5,190 nt of DNA from an uncultured Clostridia bacterium (GTDB lineage: Bacteria > Bacillota > Clostridia > Christensenellales > CAG-314), in the NCBI GenBank assembly GCA_934281515.1, contig CAKQXG010000132.1, forward strand, positions 1 through 5,190. Reading direction: 5' to 3'. Within the stretch, counting starts at the first letter, position 1, and each line of letters begins with the position of its first letter. The notes below the pieces were generated by a model. It did not search any database and had not been told where the DNA came from. It was given only the letters and a program-made list of their open reading frames with translations. The translations under genes and the position numbers were made by a program. Below are positions 1 through 4,607 of this stretch, piece by piece.

Positions 1-449
1 ACACTAAACTCAACAACGTTCTCCTTGACGATAAAACGGGCAAACCCGTCGCGGTTATCGATCTTGACACGATTATGCCCGGTTCTATCGTTTACGACTT
101 TGGCGACAGTATACGTTTTGGAGCAAGCACCGCGGTAGAGGACGAGCAGAATCTCGATAAAGTGCACTTCGACATCAGCCTGTTTGAGGCATATGCGCGC
201 GGTTTCGTCGGCGAGGTAAAGGATAGTATCACGGCAAAAGAAGCCGACTTGTTGCCATATTCGGCATATCTGATGACGTTGGAGTGTGGATCGCGTTTCC
301 TTGCCGATTATCTGTCGGGTAGCATTTATTTCGCAACCAAGTATCCTAGCCACAACCTTGTCCGCGCACGTACGCAACTTGCGCTTGTAGCAGAACAAGA
401 ACAAAGTTTCTCTCAAATGGCTGCAATCGTGACAGACATATTGAAGTAA
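1..449 (+). CDS. Phosphotransferase (APH fold), NahK-like sugar kinase, C-terminal part
   Basis: The reading frame is open from the left edge (first full codon at base 3) to a TAA at 447-449, giving 148 residues; the start lies outside the window. The visible part opens with TKLNNVLLD, matching the end of the catalytic loop of APH/choline-kinase-type enzymes (HxDxxxxN), followed by VIDLDTIMPG, the metal-binding acidic motif, and YDFGDSIRFGAST, typical of the N-acetylhexosamine 1-kinase (NahK)/'mucin desulfatase-like' group. The tail (LMTLECGSRFLADYL, HNLVRARTQLALV) also fits that group as I remember it. Such enzymes use ATP to phosphorylate the anomeric carbon of GlcNAc or GalNAc in the cytoplasm during salvage of mucin or milk-glycan sugars. 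The family call is firm; the substrate is inference because the N-terminal half is missing. The next gene starts 94 bp downstream on the same strand with no clear terminator between, so readthrough is possible. Confidence 0.85.
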   Translation, partial: TKLNNVLLDDKTGKPVAVIDLDTIMPGSIVYDFGDSIRFGASTAVEDEQNLDKVHFDISLFEAYARGFVGEVKDSITAKEADLLPYSAYLMTLECGSRFLADYLSGSIYFATKYPSHNLVRARTQLALVAEQEQSFSQMAAIVTDILK

Positions 450-483
450 GACAAACCAAATCCGATAGTCTTTGACCGATCGT

Positions 484-511
484 CGGTTGCACAATAGAGA
501 TGTCGCAACCG
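484..511. repeat. Inverted repeat upstream of the DtxR-type gene, possible operator
   Basis: CGGTTGC at 484-490 is the exact reverse complement of GCAACCG at 505-511, with a 14-bp spacer. A weak promoter-like pair (TTGACC at 472-477 and TAGAGA at 495-500, 17 bp apart) overlaps it, so the repeat would cover the -10 region. DtxR-type repressors often control their own gene through such sites, but this repeat does not match a known DtxR or MntR box that I can recall. The role is inference. Confidence 0.3.
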
Positions 512-543
512 CCGATGTTGAGCGTTTGGTCGATGGAGTGTTT

Positions 544-906
544 ATGATAAACAACGAATCGCAGGAGATGTATCTCGAAACGATACTCAAAATACAGATG
601 CGCAAGGGAAGTGTTCGCGCAATAGAAGTGGCTGAAGAATTGGGTTACAGTAAACCAAGCGTTTCGAGAGCCGTAAGCATAATGAAAAACAATGGCTTTA
701 TTGTAGTGCACCCCGACGGCAATATCGAGCTTACAGCGACGGGCAGGGCAAAAGCCGAAAATATCCTTGACCGTCACAACTCGCTGACCAAGGCTCTTGT
801 CAGGATCGGTCTGTCCGCCGAAGCCGCCGAGGACAATGCTTGCCGGGTAGAACACGTATTGACCGAAGAGGCGTTTGAGGCAATCAAAAAGTACTTCAAT
901 GACTGA
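544..906 (+). CDS. DtxR-family metal-dependent transcriptional repressor (short form)
   Basis: The product has 120 residues from ATG 544. This start is preferred over an in-frame TTG at 472 because GGAG (535-538) lies 5 nt upstream and family similarity starts at ESQEMYLETI. Residues about 24-50 form the winged helix-turn-helix (RAIEVAEELGYSKPSVSRAV), and the wing reads HPDGNIELTATG (56-67). The dimerization/metal domain follows (RHNSLTKALV, then NACRVEHVLTEEAFEAI). Met9, Cys100, Glu103 and His104 line up with the primary metal site of DtxR (Met10, Cys102, Glu105, His106), and His78 with DtxR His79. The Asp/Glu set of manganese-sensing MntR is not present at the N-terminal position. There is no C-terminal SH3-like domain, as in short forms. 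The expected role is DNA binding when Fe(II) (or Mn(II)) is plentiful, repressing metal uptake genes. Iron preference is inference; no transporter gene is in view. Confidence 0.9.
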   Translation: MINNESQEMYLETILKIQMRKGSVRAIEVAEELGYSKPSVSRAVSIMKNNGFIVVHPDGNIELTATGRAKAENILDRHNSLTKALVRIGLSAEAAEDNACRVEHVLTEEAFEAIKKYFND

Positions 907-948
907 CGGAATTTACTTTGTCATACAATGAAATGGTCGTTGAAAATG

Positions 949-970
949 TGATACGTATCAAAATTTTGAT
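949..970. repeat. Two overlapping perfect palindromes
   Basis: TGATACGTATCA (949-960) and ATCAAAATTTTGAT (957-970) are both perfect palindromes and share four bases. They lie 43 bp after the DtxR-type stop codon. Such sites often bind dimeric regulators. No promoter is obvious directly next to them, so the function is unknown. Confidence 0.45.
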
Positions 971-1003
971 TATATTTTGCAAAAAAGCACTCCGAAAACA
1001 TTG

Positions 1004-1047
1004 TGATATGCACCTCCAAAAGTGTCTAACTTTTGGGGTGCATATCA
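1004..1047. mobile_element. IS150-like (IS3 family) terminal repeats joined as a 44-bp hairpin; remnant or mini-element
   Basis: The arms 1005-1022 and 1030-1046 pair over 17 bp with one bulged T (1015) and a 7-nt loop. The unit starts with TG and ends with CA, as IS3-family ends do. Read on the minus strand, the right arm (TGATATGCACCCCAAAAG, then TTAGACA) matches the IS150 terminal repeat as I remember it (TGTACTGCACCC..., then GTT.GAC) at 15 of 25 positions without gaps. Both ends are present, but no transposase lies between them and I see no target duplication. It could be an internal-deletion derivative, a tiny MITE, or a coincidental hairpin. With the T-rich tract after it, it may also terminate transcription from the DtxR-type gene, although the T-run starts too far from the stem for a textbook terminator. 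Confidence 0.5.
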
Positions 1048-1133
1048 AAAGCTATTTATTTTTTTTCTTGATTTTTTCATCATTTCCTGCTAGACCTAAA
1101 CAGACTGCATTACATTCTTACTTCCAAAATAAA

Positions 1134-1167
1134 CAATGCGGTACTATTGAAGCACTTATAATATAAT
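1134..1167 (+). promoter_or_regulatory. Possible promoter of the small membrane-peptide gene
   Basis: Two overlapping TATAAT hexamers lie at 1157-1162 and 1162-1167, about 45-55 bp upstream of the ATG at 1212. No good -35 hexamer is found at the right distance (CAATGC at 1134-1139 is weak), so only the -10 is supported. Transcription would start near 1170-1175, just before the first copy of the TCATTGAG direct repeat. Confidence 0.35.
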
Positions 1168-1175
1168 AATCTCGC

Positions 1176-1300
1176 TCATTGAGCAACTAAATACAATATA
1201 AGGAGGTAGTTATGGATAAAAATCATAACAACAACTTCCTCATCGCAGTCGTGGCCCGGAGTTATCGCTAGCGGGCTGTGGTTTGTCATTGAGGAACTAA
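1176..1300 (+). repeat. 15-bp direct repeat (one mismatch) flanking and entering the small gene
   Basis: TCATTGAGCAACTAA (1176-1190) and TCATTGAGGAACTAA (1286-1300) match at 14 of 15 positions, 110 bp apart. The first copy lies in the presumed 5' untranslated leader, where GCTCATTGAGC (1174-1184) can also form a small hairpin. The second copy lies within the last third of the coding region. Direct repeats shared by leader and message occur in Fst-type toxin loci, where a counter-transcribed RNA pairs with them, but the antisense RNA is not shown here. Confidence 0.5.
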
Positions 1301-1317
1301 TAAAGTTCTTCTTATAG
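1212..1317 (+). pseudogene. Small one-helix membrane peptide gene, split by a 1-base frameshift
   Basis: AGGAGG (1201-1206) sits 5 nt before ATG 1212, an excellent start. The starting frame reads MDKNHNNNFLIAVVA, then RSYR and stops at TAG 1269-1271 (19 aa). If one C of the CCC at 1255-1257 is skipped, the frame continues as GVIASGLWFVIEELIKFFL to TAG 1315-1317. That gives a 34-residue peptide with a polar Asn-rich head, one hydrophobic helix (about residues 9-26), and a short charged/aromatic tail. A strong terminator starts 9 bp after this second stop. Two frames joining into a neat helix is strong evidence that the longer product is ancestral. Size, single helix and self-contained unit resemble type I toxins or holin-like small proteins; I do not recognise the exact family. 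The shift may be real decay, programmed +1 frameshifting, or a sequencing error. Confidence 0.6.
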
Positions 1318-1325
1318 AATTTTTG

Positions 1326-1357
1326 AGGCAGCTAGGAATTCTGGCTGCCTATTTTTT
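1326..1357 (+). terminator. Rho-independent terminator of the small membrane-peptide gene
   Basis: AGGCAGCTAG (1326-1335) pairs with CTGGCTGCCT (1341-1350) through 10 bp with one G-T wobble and a 5-nt loop, followed by A and six T (1352-1357). It points in the + direction and lies 9 bp after the second stop of the small gene. On the minus strand it lacks a T-run, so it is not a good terminator for the opposing lipoprotein gene. Confidence 0.88.
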
Positions 1358-1393
1358 ATAATAATATGTTTATGAAACTTTTTTCTTTTAAGT

Positions 1394-2656
1394 TTATTCA
1401 GCGTATTGAGTGTGGTAGGGAAGTTTCATGTAGATATCGGAGTATAGGTTGAAATCTGTACCGGCGATTGTCAGGGTTGTAGATTTGAGGAATTCACGAA
1501 CTGCAAGTAGATTATCGCTGTTTAATCTTGCAGATCTATTGAATCTAAAGTTATTCATATCTACAAATGGAGCATCTGTCATAAAATACTCAAGACACTC
1601 ATCATTTGTACCAAGTTTCTCAGTATCAGTTCCGTGTATCTCCATAAATATTATTATAACATATTCAGCAACCATCAAATTTTCATTCCATTCTTTAGCC
1701 CATTCATTATTTTCAACATCCAATGTACTCACAATCTTCAACAACTCAATATTTTCACTACTCGTAATTCTGGCAGGTAGTTGGTCATCGCCCACAGCAT
1801 ATTCATATGTTATATCCAACTTGCCATCATGCAGTACGTGATAGGTCCCGGTCTCATCAGCAGCCAGGTTCTCGGTCTCATCCAACGTCACAGAAATGAT
1901 GCTCACACCATTTGTGTTCAGCTTGAATGTGAACTCAGTGAGGTTATTTTTACGGTCATACATCTCCATCGGTCCATCAATCTTGTATATTGTGTATGTC
2001 TCCTTGCCATCAGTATTGACTGCGGTTTTGTTTGCTCCGTCGGCACGGCTGGAATAGTACATTTCGGATATTGTAATGCGGTCGGGACTGACTTCGGGAC
2101 TGTTTAAGCGCAGTTCAAAAGTAGCCATGCGGTTGCCTACACGGTCTGTTGCTTCATCCCAACGAATATATGTGTTTGGGTCGTTTATATCCGAAAATTG
2201 ACTGCCTTGCTTGACGGAAACATCACTGCCGGGACATGTAAGGCGGAAGTCCATTATGTAGTGATTGTTTGGGTTTTCAAGGTTTATTGTAAGGAAAAAC
2301 GTTGTTTGAGATTTGTAAATGAGCGTATAAGCCGGAACTACAGTCGGGTCAACTTCGATAGGCGTGTCAGGCAATGGTGCCGGTTCTTCATCTTCGCCGT
2401 CGGTTTCCTCGCCTTCGCCCGTCGTATCTTCGGTGGGATTTTCTATGTCATATTTGGGCATACCGATAGAAGCAAACACAGATTGTGGAGCAGATATTTT
2501 TGCAATTCTTTGTTTGTTGTATTTGGTAGAGCCTTCAATGCTTAGTAATCTAACTTCACTTTGGTTGTTATTGGTATTGCAAGCAACGAGCGTAAACATC
2601 GCAGATACTGTAAGAAGCATTGCAAGCAATATGCCAAGTAGTCTTTTTGTGTTCAT
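1394..2656 (-). CDS. Predicted lipoprotein of unknown function
   Basis: The product has 420 residues from the ATG at 2656-2654, chosen because AGGAGG (+ strand 2662-2667) lies 5 nt upstream and the start gives a clean lipoprotein signal. The signal has MNTKR, a hydrophobic core (LLGILLAMLLTVSAMFT), and the lipobox LVAC with Cys26 as the expected lipidated residue, so the protein is probably anchored to the outer face of the cytoplasmic membrane. An acidic low-complexity Glu/Asp/Gly/Pro linker (residues about 71-104) separates a short N-terminal part from a larger C-terminal region. The latter is rich in predicted beta segments (TLIYKSQTTFFLTINLENP, ATFELRLNSPEVSPDRITIS, FTFKLNTNGVSIISVTL). 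I recognise no enzymatic motif and no solute-binding signature. It appears to be a single-gene unit; no clear terminator is seen after its stop, and its end converges on the small membrane-peptide gene. Confidence 0.88.
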   Translation of the reverse strand: MNTKRLLGILLAMLLTVSAMFTLVACNTNNNQSEVRLLSIEGSTKYNKQRIAKISAPQSVFASIGMPKYDIENPTEDTTGEGEETDGEDEEPAPLPDTPIEVDPTVVPAYTLIYKSQTTFFLTINLENPNNHYIMDFRLTCPGSDVSVKQGSQFSDINDPNTYIRWDEATDRVGNRMATFELRLNSPEVSPDRITISEMYYSSRADGANKTAVNTDGKETYTIYKIDGPMEMYDRKNNLTEFTFKLNTNGVSIISVTLDETENLAADETGTYHVLHDGKLDITYEYAVGDDQLPARITSSENIELLKIVSTLDVENNEWAKEWNENLMVAEYVIIIFMEIHGTDTEKLGTNDECLEYFMTDAPFVDMNNFRFNRSARLNSDNLLAVREFLKSTTLTIAGTDFNLYSDIYMKLPYHTQYAE

Positions 2657-2818
2657 GGTTTCCTCCTTTTGTTTTTTTTGTTTATGTTTTCTGGTGCGTT
2701 TAAGCACATTTCGGACATTTTGGAAGGTTTCGCGAAAGTGGCTTGTCCTGTCCCGCCCTCCCCCGAAACTTTGCACATGTTTGCCCTATATGCCGGGCTT
2801 TTGCCCCTTTCGGGGCGT

Positions 2819-2848
2819 CCCTTCCCCAAGTTCCCCAACTTCCCCAAG
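2819..2848 (-). repeat. Three tandem 9-bp repeats forming a G-quadruplex motif
   Basis: On the + strand TTCCCCAAG, TTCCCCAAC and TTCCCCAAG follow one another at 2822-2848, with CCC at 2819-2821 just before. Read on the minus strand this gives GGGG-5 nt-GGGG-5 nt-GGGG-2 nt-GGG, which meets the usual four-tract quadruplex pattern. The G-rich strand is the coding strand of the lipoprotein gene, about 165-190 bp upstream of its start, so the motif would appear in the RNA if transcription starts further upstream. Confidence 0.65.
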
Positions 2849-3003
2849 TATTACAAGGAAGTAAGGAATATTGCCCACAAAACACAAGGGCTCAAGGGTC
2901 AGGGTTTGTATGCACAGTGGCAAAACGGCGTTGTAAACCATAAGAGAGTAAGCGGTGTTTATGGCTACGCTTTACGATTAAGCCGTTTACAAGGTTTGAT
3001 ATG

Positions 3004-3045
3004 AAAAAAGCGCCCAAACTCCTTGGGTTTAAGCAGGTTGGACGC
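3004..3045 (-). terminator. Terminator-like hairpin downstream of the tRNA-tail copy
   Basis: On the minus strand GCGTCCAA (+ 3038-3045) can pair with TTGGGCGC (+ 3010-3017), 8 bp with one G-U pair, directly followed by six T (+ 3004-3009). A smaller competing stem is CCCAA/TTGGG (+ 3013-3027). It stands just after the duplicated tRNA-Glu 3' end, where the terminator of a tRNA gene would be expected. Confidence 0.6.
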
Positions 3046-3054
3046 GTGTATAGT

Positions 3055-3075
3055 TGGTGACTCATAGGGGACTCG
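3055..3075 (-). repeat. Exact 21-bp copy of the tRNA-Glu 3' end (attachment-site-like)
   Basis: Bases 3055-3075 are identical to 3236-3256, which form the CCA end, the acceptor 3' strand and part of the T-arm of the intact tRNA-Glu. Identity stops sharply on both sides: the next bases are TCCCAAG here against AACCCC in the tRNA. The copies are 181 bp apart in the same orientation. A partial tRNA tail as a direct repeat is the usual mark of tyrosine-recombinase integration at a tRNA gene. The 160 bp between the copies has no gene, so this would be a scar or remnant. A degenerate tRNA duplicate is less likely because nothing else of a tRNA remains. Confidence 0.7.
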
Positions 3076-3098
3076 TCCCAAGCGATGCGCAGGGTAAG

Positions 3099-3120
3099 CG
3101 TAGTGCAACTGAGCACTACG
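3099..3120. repeat. Perfect 8-bp hairpin within the tRNA-tail-bounded segment
   Basis: CGTAGTGC (3099-3106) pairs with GCACTACG (3113-3120) around a 6-nt loop. There is no T-run after it on either strand, so it is not a standard terminator. It shares the CGTAG/CTACG core with the terminator hairpin at 3182-3199. Confidence 0.55.
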
Positions 3121-3170
3121 TTATTTCGTACTCTCCTATTAGGAAAGACAAGGCGGCAAGGCATTTGGAA

Positions 3171-3210
3171 AAAACAAAAAACGTAGCCTCTGCGCTACGA
3201 GTTTTGTTTT
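3171..3210 (-). terminator. Terminator of tRNA-Glu, possibly bidirectional
   Basis: CGTAGC (3182-3187) pairs with GCTACG (3194-3199) around a 6-nt loop. Beyond a 2x2 mismatch, AAAACAAAA (3171-3179) pairs with TTTTGTTTT (3202-3210). On the minus strand the stem is followed by TTTTTT-G-TTTTTT, an effective T-tract, 26 bp after the tRNA 3' end. On the + strand it also has a T-rich tail. Confidence 0.75.
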
Positions 3211-3235
3211 CGACTACAGCCGTAGCCGCCGAAAA

Positions 3236-3311
3236 TGGTGACTCATAGGGGACTCGAACCCCTGTTCTCGCCGTGAGAGGGCGATGTCCTAGGCCGCTAG
3301 ACTAATGAGCC
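3236..3311 (-). tRNA. tRNA-Glu (anticodon CTC), CCA encoded
   Basis: The reverse complement folds into a standard 76-nt tRNA. The acceptor stem is GGCTCAT with ATGAGTC (one G-T pair), followed by discriminator A and encoded CCA at 3236-3238. The D arm begins GTCTAGCGG. The anticodon stem TCGCC/GGCGA carries the loop CTCTCAC with anticodon CTC at its centre. The variable loop is 4 nt, and the T stem AGGGG/CCCCT carries the loop TTCGAGT. CTC reads GAG, glutamate, and the overall sequence fits bacterial tRNA-Glu. Its promoter is at 3364-3393 and its terminator at 3171-3210. Its last 21 bases recur at 3055-3075. Confidence 0.96.
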
Positions 3312-3363
3312 GTAGTGTTGCGGTGGTGGCGCACAAAACGCTTTGCCGCAAACTTGCTTTAAT

Positions 3364-3393
3364 ATATTACCACAACCGATACAAAAAAGTCAA
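3364..3393 (-). promoter_or_regulatory. Promoter of tRNA-Glu
   Basis: On the minus strand a TTGACT -35 (+ 3388-3393) and a TAATAT -10 (+ 3364-3369) are 18 bp apart, and the -10 is preceded by TGG as an extended -10. Transcription would start near 3357, about 45 nt before the mature tRNA. AAAGTC (3386-3391) and GACTTT (3395-3400) form an inverted repeat overlapping the -35, and with the following T-run it could also terminate transcription from the upstream FtsK-like gene. Confidence 0.75.
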
Positions 3394-3450
3394 CGACTTT
3401 GCACAAAAAACTTTTTATTTCTTGCTTCCTTTGCACGTGCGGTCAAAAGT

Positions 3451-4563
3451 TTAGTTGTCGGAAGGTGTAACAGGTTTGCAAAAATTCGATACGTATTTAT
3501 TTTTTGCCGACAAACATACCTGTTCCAACTCTTTGGGCGAAGCAATGGCAAATTGCACTCTTATTCCGTAGTCGTATCGTATCGACTTGTAAAAAGCGTC
3601 TCCGAAGTTCCGCAATCTTTCCGCGCCGCTACGTTGCAGCATTCTTTGCGAGACCATTCTGTCTCTCGTTTGCACAACCAGACGAGTCGGCAAATCTGTC
3701 AATGCCGAGCGAGTGCGGTGCATGTCGTTGCCGGTAGTCTTTATTACTACGTGCACACCTGCGGCGCGCCCGTTTGCGTAAAGCGCGATCAGACTGTCCT
3801 GCACGGCTTGTGACATACATACCGCGTCGTCTGCAACGACAATAATACGGTACAGTTTGTCGGCGTCGTCCACGGTATCGTTGTAGCTTGCAATGTTACT
3901 GCACTTTGCTTGGGCAAACAGTTGTCTGCGGCGGTCGATTTCCCTGCGCAACCAATCCAGTTGGGCTTGTGCCTGCGATTCGTCGTTAGTTGCCTTTCCA
4001 AACAGCATATGAGGTGCGCCGTCAAACAGATCGTACAATCCGTCTGTTGTGTCCGCGATAACAATGCGTACTTCGTCGGGTGTGTTTAGTGCCACGACGC
4101 TTGCCAACAGCGATTGAATGTACCTATCGCTTCGGCTTTGAATACCGCCGACAAGCATATGTATCACCCGGTCGATATTTTGCCAAATCGGCGCACCTTT
4201 GTAGTCGCGACCGACGGCAACGGGTATCTGCCATTGTTCCTTTTCGTCGGCAAGCGCAGCCAACATTTCGGCAAAGGCGTATGGCACGGGGTTGGCGCGA
4301 TCCACGTCTACTTGTAAATCGGCTTCGTATATTTCAATCGGGGTGACAATGACTGTTCTGTTGTCAAATATTGCCGACAAATCGTTTTCGGCTTTTTCGC
4401 AGTCCGGCTTCGCACCGTTCGGCAAGGTAATGTACAGTCGGCAGTACTCCGGTCCGTTTGTCGCCTGGTAAACGTATGCTCCGTTAAACTTGTCTGCAAA
4501 ATATTTTTCTACGGCATCGGTGATCCCGACTTCGTCATGTACTGTGCGGTTGTCGTCGTTCAT
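3451..4563 (-). CDS. Soluble FtsK/SpoIIIE-like protein with degenerate ATPase motifs
   Basis: The product has 370 residues from the ATG at 4563-4561; GGAG in the minus strand lies 8 nt upstream, so a longer in-frame start at 4650 is not used. Residues about 36-100 resemble the FtsK alpha/beta domain (GPEYCRLYITLPNGAK, ENDLSAIF, VIVTPIEIYEADLQVDVDR). Residues about 113-330 follow the motor domain in order: IPVAVGRDYKGAPIW, HMLVGG, TPDEVRIVIAD, APHMLFG, LDWLRREIDRRRQLFA, RAAGVHVVIKTT, LPTRLVVQTRD and QRSGAERLRNFGDAFY. In FtsK the nucleotide loop is GATGSGKS; here it is GGIQSRSD (139-146), without the lysine. Walker B reads IIVVADD (240-246), with Asp for the catalytic Glu. There is no membrane domain and no C-terminal winged-helix (gamma) domain. 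It therefore probably cannot pump DNA by itself and may be a structural or regulatory relative. The family call is firm; the inactivity is inference. It has its own promoter, divergent from rpmG. Confidence 0.85.
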   Translation of the reverse strand: MNDDNRTVHDEVGITDAVEKYFADKFNGAYVYQATNGPEYCRLYITLPNGAKPDCEKAENDLSAIFDNRTVIVTPIEIYEADLQVDVDRANPVPYAFAEMLAALADEKEQWQIPVAVGRDYKGAPIWQNIDRVIHMLVGGIQSRSDRYIQSLLASVVALNTPDEVRIVIADTTDGLYDLFDGAPHMLFGKATNDESQAQAQLDWLRREIDRRRQLFAQAKCSNIASYNDTVDDADKLYRIIVVADDAVCMSQAVQDSLIALYANGRAAGVHVVIKTTGNDMHRTRSALTDLPTRLVVQTRDRMVSQRMLQRSGAERLRNFGDAFYKSIRYDYGIRVQFAIASPKELEQVCLSAKNKYVSNFCKPVTPSDN

Positions 4564-4607
4564 GTCGCGTTCTCCTATTTTAAAGGATTGTGTAATCCAA
4601 TCTATAT

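Larger units (their letters stand above)
907..1211. other. AT-rich intergenic stretch with palindromes and IS-like hairpin
   Basis: This 305-bp stretch lies between the DtxR-type gene and the small membrane-peptide gene. It holds two overlapping palindromes (949-970), a 44-bp hairpin with IS-like ends (1004-1047) followed by a T-rich tract (about 1051-1078), and a promoter-like AT tract (1157-1167). An 82-codon open frame at 918-1166 runs through the hairpin, has no ribosome binding site and no protein-like composition, and is not counted as a gene. Confidence 0.6.
2657..3235. other. Long non-coding stretch between lipoprotein gene and tRNA-Glu
   Basis: No open frame in this 579-bp stretch has both a ribosome binding site and a protein-like composition. 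Near the lipoprotein gene (about 2740-2848) it is strongly C-rich on + and G-rich on -, with a tight hairpin GCCCC-TTTC-GGGGC (2803-2816; a GAAA tetraloop on the minus strand) and three tandem 9-bp repeats. A weak minus-strand promoter candidate is TTGAGC with CAATAT 16 bp on, around + 2870-2897; I am not sure of it. The part near the tRNA holds two terminators, the tRNA-tail copy and a perfect hairpin, listed separately. It may act partly as a long structured leader of the lipoprotein message. Confidence 0.5.

Noticed and set aside
346..855. 169-codon open frame on the minus strand
   Set aside because: Antisense to the phosphotransferase end and the DtxR-type gene, both clearly real; a shadow frame.
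918..1166. 82-codon open frame on + after the DtxR-type gene
   Set aside because: No ribosome binding site, runs through the IS-like hairpin and AT-rich DNA, and the composition is not protein-like.
2822..2848. Three 9-bp repeats as a CRISPR-like array
   Set aside because: Units are contiguous without spacers and far too short; simple tandem repeats.
2669..3004. 111-codon + frame and minus frames at 2653-2885 upstream of the lipoprotein gene
   Set aside because: Low-complexity product from the C-rich repeats, no ribosome binding site, and conflicting frames on both strands.
3055..3130. Second, degenerate tRNA gene
   Set aside because: Only the last 21 bases match tRNA-Glu; no anticodon or D arm can be found beside it.
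3054..3248. 64-codon + frame between the two tRNA-tail copies
   Set aside because: It starts and ends inside tRNA-derived sequence and covers hairpins and a terminator; not a plausible gene.
3343..3813. 156-codon + frame opposite the FtsK-like gene
   Set aside because: Shadow of the minus-strand coding region and of the tRNA promoter region; no ribosome binding site.
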